Below, piece by piece: positions 34,873 through 43,517 of a stretch of 64,000 bases of DNA. Within the stretch, counting starts at the first letter, position 1. Each line of letters begins with the position of its first letter. Origin of the DNA: JAUNBN01 sp036645935 (GTDB lineage Bacteria > Bacillota > Clostridia > Oscillospirales > Ruminococcaceae); the NCBI GenBank assembly GCA_036645935.1, contig JAVXNE010000002.1, positions 237,598 through 301,597 on the forward strand, given 5' to 3'. The position numbers and the translations under genes were made by a program. The notes beneath the pieces were generated by a model. It ran no database searches, had not been told where the DNA came from, and saw only the letters and a list, made by a program, of their open reading frames with translations.

Positions 34873-35575
34873 TCCGCGTGACACCTCCCGCCCGCGCATT
34901 TTTATATGTCACCGCGCCCCATTGAAGCAGCGCCGCAAGCAGTGCCGCAACTATGAATCCTCCCGCGACAGTCGAAGCTATTGGCAGCGGGGCGTTGGAA
35001 AATATGACAGTACCAAACAGCTTGCCCTCTCCGAGCAGCTCGCGCAGAGCACCCACTATAACGAGCACTCCGGACAGTCCAATGGCCGTACGAAATCCAT
35101 TTGAAAACGCGAGAGCCGCACTCTCGCGGGACGATATCTCCCCGCGGGAGAGCACAATCCCGTCCGCAACAAAAACCGGAAGGTAGATACCGGCGCCGAC
35201 CGCGCCCGAACCAAACAGCAAATTGATTATCAGGAGGGCGGGTATATATATCACCGCAGAAAATAGAGCGTAAAACATCACTCGCAGTCTTCCCGGAGCG
35301 CGCTTAGCGACAACTTCACCGAGCACCCGCACAGACGGCACAAGGAGCAGCGCCAGGATGATGAGCACTCCGGCATTCTTGAGTGTGGTCGCGACCGCCA
35401 CCACCGGCGTAAGCGCAAGTCCCTGAACGAGCACAGGGTTATTTAAAAAAATGAGGTCGCGGCGCATCGCCTCTTCAAGCGTCAGTGAAAGCTTCGCTTT
35501 GCGCTTTTTAACTTTGATCTTTGCGGGTTCGGCCGCTCTCATCGCGTCACCTTTTCTCCGCTGTCTCTCACTCAT
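34865..35575 (-). CDS. RnfE-like membrane protein lacking the iron-sulfur cysteines
   Basis: 236 residues. It overlaps the RnfD-like gene by 4 bases (ATGA). After a basic N-terminal extension of about 30 residues, NNPVLVQGLALTPVVAVA matches the NPVLVQxLGLCPxLAVT segment of RnfE, and YLPVFVADGIVLSRGEI matches FIPLIVxNCIxLGRAEA; GALRELLGEGKLFG matches the conserved GSLREIIGNGTLF. Both cluster cysteines are replaced (Thr and Gly). The protein has no Cys at all in the visible sequence. This is a clear RnfE/NqrD homolog that should not bind the 2Fe-2S cluster. Confidence 0.8.
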   Translation of the reverse strand: MSERQRRKGDAMRAAEPAKIKVKKRKAKLSLTLEEAMRRDLIFLNNPVLVQGLALTPVVAVATTLKNAGVLIILALLLVPSVRVLGEVVAKRAPGRLRVMFYALFSAVIYIPALLIINLLFGSGAVGAGIYLPVFVADGIVLSRGEISSRESAALAFSNGFRTAIGLSGVLVIVGALRELLGEGKLFGTVIFSNAPLPIASTVAGGFIVAALLAALLQWGAVTYKNARAGGVTRNE

Positions 35576-36543
35576 TCTGTCTCACCGCCTTTGCTTCGCG
35601 GTTTTTTTTGCAATCGCTCCAACACCCGATCGAACCACGGAGCCAGTGGGTTTATCAGCAACGTCGCAAAGCAGACGCCCATCTCAAAATATCCTATTCT
35701 CCGAAACAGCGTTGTGGCAAGACCCATCGCAACACCGTATAACAGCTTCGCCCCCGCTCGATTCGGCGATATCGAAGGCGCAGCAACAATGTAAACCGCC
35801 GCGAAAATAACCGCTCCGGATAGGAGTTCAAACAGCAGCGAGTCGATGCGAGTCGTCTGTATGCGCGGCATCGCCAATGCGAATATGGAACATGTTGCGA
35901 GGAAAGAGACCGGTATATGCCACGTCATTGTGCCGTGAGCGATGAGCAGCGCAAGACACGCCAAAATGATGAGGCAAAACGTCGCACCCATCGGCCCGTG
36001 ATATCTGCCGATAAGCAGGTCTGTGCGCTCGACGTCGGGCACTCCACCCATTCTCAGTGCCGTTGATATTCCGTCATAGACGGCGGCGTCGCTCCGAATT
36101 CCGAGGCCGATCTGAGAAAAAGGTTTCGGATACTTGAATACCTCATTCTGAAAGCAGACGGCAGTGAACGCAAAGCCGAATGCAGAGGGGTGAAAGGGAT
36201 ATCCGCCGTATCCTCCGAAAGCTTGCTTGCCGAGCAGCACAGTGACGGCAGTCCCGATTGCAACGATATAGTAACTCACAGACGCGGGTAGCATGACCAC
36301 GAATATCAATGCCAGCATATAGCTTGATATGTCGCTCCAATCTGCCTTGCGGCGCGTGAGCATCATGACCAGGAGATCGCAAAGCAGTGCAGTGACAAGC
36401 GACACGCCCGCGATTATTGCGACGCGCACTCCGTAAAGATAGCCGGACATCAACAGCAGAGGCAGCAGCGTGATGATATAATCCCGCGACGGTCGAAACG
36501 CAGTGTGCAGCGCCCTCGTTTCATTTTGAACAGTTTCGCTCAT
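35572..36543 (-). CDS. RnfD-like membrane protein with degenerate flavinylation motif
   Basis: 323 residues from the ATG at 36543, 7 bases after rpe, with GGGGTGAG overlapping the rpe stop. RPSRDYIITLLPLLLMSGYLYG, LGKQAFGGYGGYPFHPSAFGFAFTAV, LLIGRYHGPMGATFCLIIL and LLINPLAPWFDRV follow the RnfD/NqrB scheme. Where RnfD has D-G-x-(S/T)-G-A-T-P-L, carrying the covalent FMN on Thr, this protein reads YDGISTALRMGG. The SGAT motif is lost, although a Thr shifted by two positions remains. rnfG, which normally follows rnfD, is absent. Confidence 0.75.
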   Translation of the reverse strand: MSETVQNETRALHTAFRPSRDYIITLLPLLLMSGYLYGVRVAIIAGVSLVTALLCDLLVMMLTRRKADWSDISSYMLALIFVVMLPASVSYYIVAIGTAVTVLLGKQAFGGYGGYPFHPSAFGFAFTAVCFQNEVFKYPKPFSQIGLGIRSDAAVYDGISTALRMGGVPDVERTDLLIGRYHGPMGATFCLIILACLALLIAHGTMTWHIPVSFLATCSIFALAMPRIQTTRIDSLLFELLSGAVIFAAVYIVAAPSISPNRAGAKLLYGVAMGLATTLFRRIGYFEMGVCFATLLINPLAPWFDRVLERLQKKPRSKGGETE

Positions 36544-36550
36544 ATTTCTC

Positions 36551-37222
36551 TCACCCCGAAAACGCAGCGGTTGCGCTCTCGCGAATTTTGGAAATTGCCT
36601 CTGCACGGTCTGATGCCGTAAATACTGATGATCCTGCGGCAAAAACGTTCGCGCCCGCGCGCGCGCAGAGAGCTGCGGTGTCGGCCGCTATGCCCCCGTC
36701 GACCTCAATAAGCAGATCAGGTCTTCCGATCTCTTCTGCACGAGCTCGAATCAGAGCTATCTTATCGCACATATCGGCCATAAACTTCTGTCCGCCGAAA
36801 CCGGGCTCAACCGTCATAACGAGCACCATGTCCACGAGTGAAAGATATTCATACAGAGCGTAATGCGAAGTTCCCGGACGCAATGTGATGCCCGCAAGTG
36901 CCCCGTGCTTTTTGATTTCCGCTATCGTGGCGAGCGGGTCGGAATTGGACTCAACGTGAAAGGTTATGGCATTTGCGCCTGCATCCGCGAAATCCGCAAC
37001 GTATTTCAGCGGGTCGACTATCATCAGGTGAACGTCATAAAATGCAGGAACTGCACGGGATATAGATTTGAGCAAAGGCGCTCCAATCGTTATGTTTGGC
37101 ACAAACACGCCATCCATGACGTCATAATGAAGCCAATCTGCGCCGCACGAGAGCACGTCGCGGCACTCTTCTCCGAGTCTTGCAAAATCACATGAGAGCA
37201 GAGATGGGGATATTTTGATCAT
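36551..37222 (-). CDS. rpe: Ribulose-phosphate 3-epimerase
   Basis: 223 residues from the ATG at 37222 (AAAGGATAG upstream). ISPSLLSCDFARLGEE, the metal-binding HYDVMDGVFVPNITIG and VHLMIVDPLKYV, VMTVEPGFGGQKF and LLIEVDGGI are the full set of family motifs. It interconverts ribulose 5-P and xylulose 5-P. The neighbours are a two-component system upstream and Rnf-like genes downstream, not the usual rsgA/prkC context. Confidence 0.95.
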   Translation of the reverse strand: MIKISPSLLSCDFARLGEECRDVLSCGADWLHYDVMDGVFVPNITIGAPLLKSISRAVPAFYDVHLMIVDPLKYVADFADAGANAITFHVESNSDPLATIAEIKKHGALAGITLRPGTSHYALYEYLSLVDMVLVMTVEPGFGGQKFMADMCDKIALIRARAEEIGRPDLLIEVDGGIAADTAALCARAGANVFAAGSSVFTASDRAEAISKIRESATAAFSG

Positions 37223-37297
37223 ATCGCTATCCTTTCGGAAAATATATATTGATAAATTATACTCAAAGCACATCGCAAAAGCAAGGAAAGCGCGCTG

Positions 37298-38872
37298 TCA
37301 GCGTCCTTTCTTAAAGCCTCCCAGCAGCCGCGAGAGCTTGCTGCGTGATCGCGTGTCTTTCGATTCAAGAGCATCGACCTGCTGTGGAAAATTTTTCCCT
37401 GAAGGGAAAATTATTTTCTGCGACTTCTGTCGGTCTTTTTTGTCATATGGAGCCGAGTGCAGCATCACTGTGAATTCGGCATACTCGCCCTCAACGCTCG
37501 CTGCGCTCACACTGCCATTCATCTTTTTGACGAGGCTTCGCACAATATAAAGCCCAAGGCCCGTGCCCGTTCTGTCAAGCGAGCGCGATTTGTCGGTTTT
37601 GTAAAACCGGCCGAAGATTCTAGCGAGATCCTCCTCGGGAATACCGGCGCCGGTATTGCGGACAACCACTGCTGTCTCAGACGAGCGGTCGGCAGCCGAT
37701 CCTATCGTTATGGTTATCTCCCCGCCCTCGGGCGTGAATTTAATTGCATTGTCTAACAGATTGTAAAAAATCTGATAGAGCATGTCGTTGTCGCACATGA
37801 CATTGCACGGTGACGCTTCAATCTCGGTTATCGTTATGTTCTTATCAACTATGCGCCGCTCTGCGCTCCACAGCACCGAGAGCATAACGTCCCACGCGTT
37901 GACTGATACAAGGGTGGCGACATATTCGTCCTCCTCAATTCGGGACACGTCGAGCAACGAACTCGACAACCTTGACAGCCGTTTGACCTCGTTTGAGACG
38001 ATTTGAAGATAATGTTCCTGTCTGTCGGGCGGTATCGTGCCGTCGAGTATTCCGTCGACATATCCGCCAATTGTGGTCATCGGTGTGCGCAGTTCATGTG
38101 AAACGTTGGCGACGAAGCTGCGCCGGTTTCGCTCAAATTCACACAGAGAATCGGCCATCTCGTTAAACGAGCGCGCGAGATTTGAGATTTCGTCCTCTCC
38201 CTCAACCGCGACGCGAGCCGAAAAATCTCCTTTGCCAAACCGACCCGCCGTGTTGGAAATCTCGGCGAGCGGGTATGCGAGCTGTTTTGTTGCATAATAA
38301 ATTATAAACGACGACGCGACAAGCATAACTCCGGACGAGACAAGAAATGTCACCAAAAGGTCAACCAGAAACGAGAACAGCGGGGTAATCGGGCTGGTTG
38401 CGAACACGAACGACATACTGCCTCCTGCAAGTCTTACAGGCAGCCCCACCATGTAGCCTCCGTGCCTCACCGCCGCGCTTCCCATAAAACTCGCGCCGAC
38501 ATAAATACCTTTTTGCGTGGCAATGCGCAGCATTCGTTCGCCGATTTCAGCGTCGTGGGTGCAGTTCTTCTCGGTGCAGAGGATAACCGTCCCATCTTCA
38601 TCACACACAAACAGCGTAACGCCCGCACTTTTCGAAAGCGCATTCAGCGTTTCCTGTGTCTCCATCGAAAATTCCGTGCTTCCGCCGTTGAGCGTCTCGC
38701 CGCCGCGAACCGTGTCCCTTGCAAGCTCGGCGGAATGGCGGAGTGTCAGCTCCTTTTCCTCGGTGAAGTTCTGCGCGGAAAAATAGAGCAGGGCAATTCC
38801 GAGCAGCGCAGTGCACAGCACGAGTGTCAGCACAAATGTAGTGATGTATTTTTTATAAAGTCCCTCTTTCAT
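37298..38872 (-). CDS. Sensor histidine kinase
   Basis: 524 residues. A TM helix (FVLTLVLCTALLGIALLYF) is followed by an extracellular sensor of about 130 residues, a second TM helix (LLVTFLVSSGVMLVASSFIIYY), a HAMP domain (ISNTAGRFGKGDFSARV), a HisKA helix with the phosphorylated His in NVSHELRTPMTTIGGY, and a HATPase domain (N box FYNLLDNAIKFTPEGGE, G boxes NTGAGIPEEDLARIF and GTGLGLYIVRSLV). The tail of about 50 residues is basic and low in order. It is the partner of the response regulator 53 bases upstream. Confidence 0.93.
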   Translation of the reverse strand: MKEGLYKKYITTFVLTLVLCTALLGIALLYFSAQNFTEEKELTLRHSAELARDTVRGGETLNGGSTEFSMETQETLNALSKSAGVTLFVCDEDGTVILCTEKNCTHDAEIGERMLRIATQKGIYVGASFMGSAAVRHGGYMVGLPVRLAGGSMSFVFATSPITPLFSFLVDLLVTFLVSSGVMLVASSFIIYYATKQLAYPLAEISNTAGRFGKGDFSARVAVEGEDEISNLARSFNEMADSLCEFERNRRSFVANVSHELRTPMTTIGGYVDGILDGTIPPDRQEHYLQIVSNEVKRLSRLSSSLLDVSRIEEDEYVATLVSVNAWDVMLSVLWSAERRIVDKNITITEIEASPCNVMCDNDMLYQIFYNLLDNAIKFTPEGGEITITIGSAADRSSETAVVVRNTGAGIPEEDLARIFGRFYKTDKSRSLDRTGTGLGLYIVRSLVKKMNGSVSAASVEGEYAEFTVMLHSAPYDKKDRQKSQKIIFPSGKNFPQQVDALESKDTRSRSKLSRLLGGFKKGR

Positions 38873-38925
38873 ACCTCTGAGCCTTTCATCGCCGCATGAA
38901 GTGCAGCCGACATAACCGTTGGATG

Positions 38926-39606
38926 CTATTTTAGTTCAAATTTGTAGCCGACGCCCCATACGGTTTTGAGTTCCCATTGCTCAGATACTCCCTCGAGCTT
39001 TTCTCTCAACCTTTTGATGTGCACATCCACCGTGCGCGAGTCTCCGAAATACTCAAACCCCCACACCTCATCCAGCAGCTGATCGCGGGTGTATACCCTG
39101 TTTGGGTTCTTCGCGAGATGGTATAGCAGCTCGAGCTCTTTGGGAGGAGTGTCAACTTTAACTCCATCAACTTTAAGCTCATATCGTTCAAGATTGACCG
39201 AGAGTTTGTCATAATTGACTTCTTTTTCTCCGTCTCCCCCGTCCGTGCGGCGAAGCACCGCCTTGATGCGGGCGACGACCTCCTTGGTGTCGAACGGCTT
39301 CACGATGTAATCATCAGCACCGAGTTCCAGCCCCATAACCCTGTCGAAAACATCACCCTTCGCGGTAAGCATTATTATTGGGACATTTGAAAACTCGCGA
39401 ATTGTGCGGCAGGCCTCCCAGCCGTCCATTTGCGGCATCATGATATCCAGCAGCACAAGTGAAGGCGAGCTCTTGCGAGTGATGTCAACTGCATCCTCGC
39501 CGCCGTGTGCCAGCAACACCTCAAAGCCGTCCTTTTCGAGATATAGCCGCAGTAACTCACATATGTTTTTTTCGTCGTCGACGACGAGTATCTTATTCTT
39601 TGCCAT
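38926..39606 (-). CDS. OmpR/PhoB family response regulator
   Basis: 226 residues. The receiver domain has VDDEKNICELL, the phospho-acceptor Asp in SLVLLDIMMPQMDG, and the Thr/Lys switch (IIMLTAKGDVFD; IVKPFDTKEV). The winged-helix output domain ends with DSRTVDVHIKRLREKLE and VWGVGYKFEL. AAAGGAATAGAG precedes the ATG. It is the first gene of the probable operon containing the kinase, rpe, Rnf-like genes and EamA transporter. A small hairpin with GAGA tetraloop lies upstream at 39659-39674. Confidence 0.94.
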   Translation of the reverse strand: MAKNKILVVDDEKNICELLRLYLEKDGFEVLLAHGGEDAVDITRKSSPSLVLLDIMMPQMDGWEACRTIREFSNVPIIMLTAKGDVFDRVMGLELGADDYIVKPFDTKEVVARIKAVLRRTDGGDGEKEVNYDKLSVNLERYELKVDGVKVDTPPKELELLYHLAKNPNRVYTRDQLLDEVWGFEYFGDSRTVDVHIKRLREKLEGVSEQWELKTVWGVGYKFELK

Positions 39607-39710
39607 CTCTATTCCTTTCGCGAAACAGATTTCGTATCCATTTGTCGTTCGCTGAATATCCGGCGAGAGCCGGACATCACATCAAGGGCTGCAGCATAAG
39701 GTCGTTAACC

Positions 39711-39738
39711 TTGACTACATCTGATTATAATATATAAT
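39711..39738 (+). promoter_or_regulatory. Promoter of ychF
   Basis: TTGACT, 16 bases, TATAAT, about 40 bases before the ychF start codon. Confidence 0.7.
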
Positions 39739-39778
39739 TAGTGTAATATACAAGCGCACAAAGCGCGGAGGTTTATCA

Positions 39779-40876
39779 ATGAAGCTCGGCATCGTTGGTC
39801 TGCCCAACGTGGGCAAGAGCACACTGTTCAACGCGATAACAAATTCGGGGGCCCAGGCCGCGAACTATCCGTTTTGCACAATAGAGCCAAACGTCGGCGT
39901 CGTTTCGGTTCCCGACCACAGACTGAACGTTCTCGCAGAAATGTACCATCCCAAAAAGGTCACTCCCGCCATGATTGAATTTGTCGATATTGCGGGCTTG
40001 GTCAAGGGCGCGTCGCAAGGGGAGGGACTTGGCAACCGTTTTCTCTCACATATACGCGAGACCGATGCGGTAGTGCACGTCGTCCGCTGCTTTGATGACG
40101 GCGAGATCATACATGTCGACGGCAGCGTCGACCCAATTCGAGATATCGACACTGTGAATTACGAGCTGATATTATCCGATATCGAACTCGTCGATCGCCG
40201 CATTGACCGAACGACCAAGGCTTTTAAGGGTGATAAAAAGCTGCAAAGCGAACTCGATTTTCTTTCAAAACTGCGCGATCATCTTTCTCGCGGAGAATGT
40301 GCGCGCACCATCTCCATTGATAATGAAACTCAATCGGCGATTCTTGCAGACATTCCGCTGCTTTCAGCAAAACCCGTTATCTATGCCGCAAATCTCTCGG
40401 ACGATGAGCTGTTCGAGGGAGCCGACGGCAACGCAAACTACCAAAAGGTCGCACACCGTGCTGCCGACGAGAATGCAGGCGTAATCGCGGTCTGCGCGCG
40501 CGCAGAACAGGAGATAGCATCCCTCTCGCCGACGGAGCGTTCGGAATTTCTGCGCGAATTGGGCGTTGAGGAGAGCGGTCTCGACAAATTGATACGCGAG
40601 GGCTACCGTCTGCTGGGACTCATATCTTTTCTCACAGCCGGAGAACCGGAGGTTCGCGCATGGACAATTAATTCGGGAACACGGGCACCGCAGGCCGCAG
40701 GCAAAATCCACAGCGACATCGAGCGCGGCTTCATACGTGCAGAAATTATAGCGTTTGATGATCTCGTGAATTGCGGATCTTTAGCCGCTGCCAGGGAAAA
40801 GGGGCTTATTCGCAGCGAGGGTAAGGAATACGTGATGCGCGACGGCGACGTGACGCTCTTCCGCTTCAATGTGTGA
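39779..40876 (+). CDS. ychF: Ribosome-binding ATPase YchF (Obg-like)
   Basis: 365 residues; GGAGG is 7 bases before the ATG. P-loop GLPNVGKSTLFNAIT, switch DIAGLVKGASQGEGLGNRFL, the relaxed nucleotide-specificity motif in YAANLSDDE (why it prefers ATP over GTP), and a C-terminal TGS domain (RAWTINSGTRAPQAAGKIHS, then FIRAEIIAFDDL). It is a conserved single-copy translation-associated ATPase. The usual neighbour pth is absent. Confidence 0.96.
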   Translation: MKLGIVGLPNVGKSTLFNAITNSGAQAANYPFCTIEPNVGVVSVPDHRLNVLAEMYHPKKVTPAMIEFVDIAGLVKGASQGEGLGNRFLSHIRETDAVVHVVRCFDDGEIIHVDGSVDPIRDIDTVNYELILSDIELVDRRIDRTTKAFKGDKKLQSELDFLSKLRDHLSRGECARTISIDNETQSAILADIPLLSAKPVIYAANLSDDELFEGADGNANYQKVAHRAADENAGVIAVCARAEQEIASLSPTERSEFLRELGVEESGLDKLIREGYRLLGLISFLTAGEPEVRAWTINSGTRAPQAAGKIHSDIERGFIRAEIIAFDDLVNCGSLAAAREKGLIRSEGKEYVMRDGDVTLFRFNV

Positions 40877-41316
40877 CGAAATTTCTCACTCATTGTTCCC
40901 CGCAATGCGTCCGTTACAATCAAGTTGAAAATTAGCGCACATTGTTTTTCATTTTAAGAAGCATGTGCGGTTTAGCAATATCATCAGCAGAGCTTTTCAC
41001 GTGTTTTCCCGTGCGCTTTGGGAGATTAAAAACTGTTTTGGGCGCTGCAACTTCAACCCGCGTACCGAGCTTTTTTCGTGCCACGCGTCTTAGCACTCTC
41101 GCTGCGTTTCCAGTTCTCTGCGTGCACCGTTGGAGTTTTAACTGCAATTCAAACTCCATCGCGCCTTGAATTTTTGTCAAACTGTATTTCAAATCCGAAC
41201 CCCAAATTGCTTTTGTCCTGCAATGCAGCCCGCGGTTTTAACTTCACCTGAGTTGTTTCACGTTTCCAATTGACCATATATTTCAAACCTTTGGTAAAAG
41301 AAAGGAACCCGCCAAC
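40877..41316. other. Intergenic region between ychF and the nucleosidase gene
   Basis: 440 bases. A minus-strand open frame at 40932-41192 is basic, lacks a ribosome binding site and resembles nothing known. No terminator with a T run was found after ychF. Confidence 0.4.
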
Positions 41317-41994
41317 ATGAAAGTGGCCGTAATCTGCGCTATGGACGAGGAAATAGCTCTTCTTCGCTCGCACATGCAAAATATAAGCGCTCGCCGTGAG
41401 GCCGGACTCATTATGACCGACGGCACTCTTGCTTCCAACGAAATCGTTCTCTGCCTATCAGGCGTTGGAAAAACAAACGCCGCCGCGACGGCGCAATATG
41501 CGATAAGCGCCGAACACGTCGACGCGATAATCAATATAGGTCTTGCCGGCAACTGTACCGATCTGCCGCTTGGCGGCGCAGTCGTTCCCGATTCTCTTGT
41601 CTACCATGACCTAAAAATGGAATGGGTGTCTGAAAATCCTCCTTATCTCGACCGTTTCATCCCTGACGATAAACTCGCAGCAGCCGCGCTGAAAGCATGC
41701 GAAAAGGTGGGGGTGCCGATTGCCCGCGGAACTCTCGCAACCGGAGAACAGTTTGTCTGCGACAACGACGTCAAGTCAGATATCATGCGCCGTACCGGCG
41801 CCGCCTGCATTGATATGGAAGGCACCGCTATCGCTCATATCGCACAGAAAAACGAAGTCCCCTTCGTGACCGTCAAAGTGATGTCAGACAACGCCTCAGA
41901 TGGGGCTCTCGGCAGCTTTCACGAAACACTCGCGCTTGAGCAGTACTGCGAGCGCTCGGCGGCGATTGTTTGTGAACTCGTCACATTGATTTAG
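41317..41994 (+). CDS. 5'-methylthioadenosine/S-adenosylhomocysteine nucleosidase family protein
   Basis: 225 residues; AAGGA lies before the ATG. Phosphorylase-superfamily motifs are VAVICAMDEEIALL, LSGVGKTNAAATAQ, INIGLAGNC, and CIDMEGTAIAHIAQKNEVPFVTVKVMSDNAS with the catalytic Glu and Asp. It hydrolyses MTA and SAH to adenine plus thio-ribose (or possibly futalosine in relatives). It is probably single-gene. Confidence 0.9.
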   Translation: MKVAVICAMDEEIALLRSHMQNISARREAGLIMTDGTLASNEIVLCLSGVGKTNAAATAQYAISAEHVDAIINIGLAGNCTDLPLGGAVVPDSLVYHDLKMEWVSENPPYLDRFIPDDKLAAAALKACEKVGVPIARGTLATGEQFVCDNDVKSDIMRRTGAACIDMEGTAIAHIAQKNEVPFVTVKVMSDNASDGALGSFHETLALEQYCERSAAIVCELVTLI

Positions 41995-42375
41995 TTAGTT
42001 GTGTTTTATTTTGGCAGCGCGCCAACTTGACGGCTTTTGACACGATTATTTTCAGCACAAATTCATCCCCACGGCGAACAACGCCCCCAATCTCATGCGC
42101 GTCGCTCTAATGTTTCCATTACAATACGGTTGCAAATATTCAGCGCAAGCCGACACTTGAAATGCCCCGAAATCACAAAGTTCTGTTCCTTTCCATATCA
42201 AAGTTGTCCTCTTTATCTCAAAAAAGCCTTGGTGTAATCACAGCTTGAAAACTCAAGGCCGTGAGCGCAACACATTCCAAAACCGCGTGCACAAATAGTT
42301 TGAAAATGCTCTTTTGGCTCATGGCGATGGCATTTAAGGTTATAAATCGTACTCCTTAATATTTCCACATAATCC
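41995..42375. other. Intergenic region without recognisable gene
   Basis: About 380 bases after the nucleosidase gene. Nothing gene-like on either strand. Confidence 0.45.
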
Positions 42376-42411
42376 GAACGCCCGGTCTCCTATAAAGGAA
42401 ACCGGGCGTTC
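42376..42411. terminator. Strong inverted repeat downstream of the second DeoC-like gene
   Basis: GAACGCCCGGT pairs with ACCGGGCGTTC (11 bp) with extra pairing CC/GG near the loop. There is no T run on either side, so it may stabilise the 3' end rather than terminate. Confidence 0.55.
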
Positions 42412-42492
42412 GCTATCAGCTTGTTGTCATATCAAATCGCTTGCACAGCCGCCAAACTTATGGCGTGCAAATTTATCGCTTCATGATTATTT

Positions 42493-43212
42493 TTAACCTT
42501 TATACGCCGGAATCATGCCGATTCTGCGCATTGTGTCGAGGGATTCGATGATTTCAGGCGCCGCACGCGATCCGATCAGCTCGGCTCCGGCAAGCAGAAA
42601 AGCGTAAGCATTCTGCGGACGGGGATATTTAACGCCGGAAACCTTGACCTTTGTTTTTGTATCCTTAAGTGTATCGACCATGAGAAGGACGTGCTCCATG
42701 GTAGGTCCGGTATACTGGCCGCTGCTTGATTTGGCCCAGTCTATTCCCGCCTCGGCAATCAGCTTGCAAGCTGTCGCTATCTCGTCGGGTGTCAGGAACT
42801 CGGTGTCGAGTATCATCTTGGTCATTGCAGGACCGGCTGCTTTTTTATAATCCTTGAACTCCTGCAAAACCTCGTCATATTTTTTGTCTTTCAGCGCGCC
42901 GACGTTCATGCAGTTATCAAGCACTGTCGCGCCCCAGCGCACGGCTTCTTCAGCCTCAAACGCCTTGACGGCCGAGCTCTGCTGTCCAAACGGAAAACCA
43001 ATGGCGGCGCCGATCAGCAAATCTGTCCCCGCAAGCTCTTCCGCAACAACTTTAGTCCAATAGGATGACGAAAAACAAAACGCCTTGCAATTGTACTTGA
43101 TGGCAACCTTGCACTCACTGCGAATTGTCGCCTCGGTTGTCTCTTTGGGAAGTATTGCATAATCGAAACATTTTCCCATGTCCCATTTAGTCATTTTTGT
43201 GAAATCAATCAT
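42493..43212 (-). CDS. DeoC-like class I aldolase, variant subfamily (paralog 2)
   Basis: 239 residues from the ATG at 43212 (GGATGGAG upstream). It is collinear with the protein of the same length at 22475-23194, sharing long identical stretches such as PRPQNAYAF and MTKW. DeoC-like residues are kept: Asp in VLDNCMNVGALK, Lys in DWAKSSSGQ and Lys in SGVKYPRPQ. The PAGGVR phosphate loop is likewise replaced. It lies downstream of the membrane protein gene at 43518, separated by a strong hairpin. It may act on the product imported by that protein. Confidence 0.8.
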   Translation of the reverse strand: MIDFTKMTKWDMGKCFDYAILPKETTEATIRSECKVAIKYNCKAFCFSSSYWTKVVAEELAGTDLLIGAAIGFPFGQQSSAVKAFEAEEAVRWGATVLDNCMNVGALKDKKYDEVLQEFKDYKKAAGPAMTKMILDTEFLTPDEIATACKLIAEAGIDWAKSSSGQYTGPTMEHVLLMVDTLKDTKTKVKVSGVKYPRPQNAYAFLLAGAELIGSRAAPEIIESLDTMRRIGMIPAYKG

Positions 43213-43411
43213 GTTAAAACTCCATCCTTTTAAATAATATTCGCTAGGATCCGATCCCACCTTGCCGATGAAAGGACAGTACCGGTATATATAAGTATTA
43301 TAACACAACTACAAAAAAAATTCTCTGGTGCATTCCGCCAAAATAATGTGCAATATAATGTTCAAAACGCAATGCCCATCTGTGCTCATCTATTATTGCT
43401 TTTAAAGCCAC

Positions 43412-43445
43412 AAGGACGGATGCGGCAAAAGCCGCATCCGTCCTT
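43412..43445. terminator. Perfect 15-bp hairpin between the membrane protein and the second DeoC-like gene
   Basis: AAGGACGGATGCGGC, loop of four, GCCGCATCCGTCCTT. On the minus strand it follows the membrane protein gene; the bases after it (GTGGCTTTAAAA) are only weakly T-rich. It could be a terminator or an RNA processing/stability element. Confidence 0.55.
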
Positions 43446-43517
43446 CGGTTCCCGTAGAAACCCTTTGAGTCTCGGAAACCCAACCGAAACCTCTCAAACT
43501 TTTGTTTTCTAAAAGAA

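Noticed and set aside
40932..41192. 86-codon minus-strand frame after ychF
   Set aside because: Basic low-complexity composition and no start signal.
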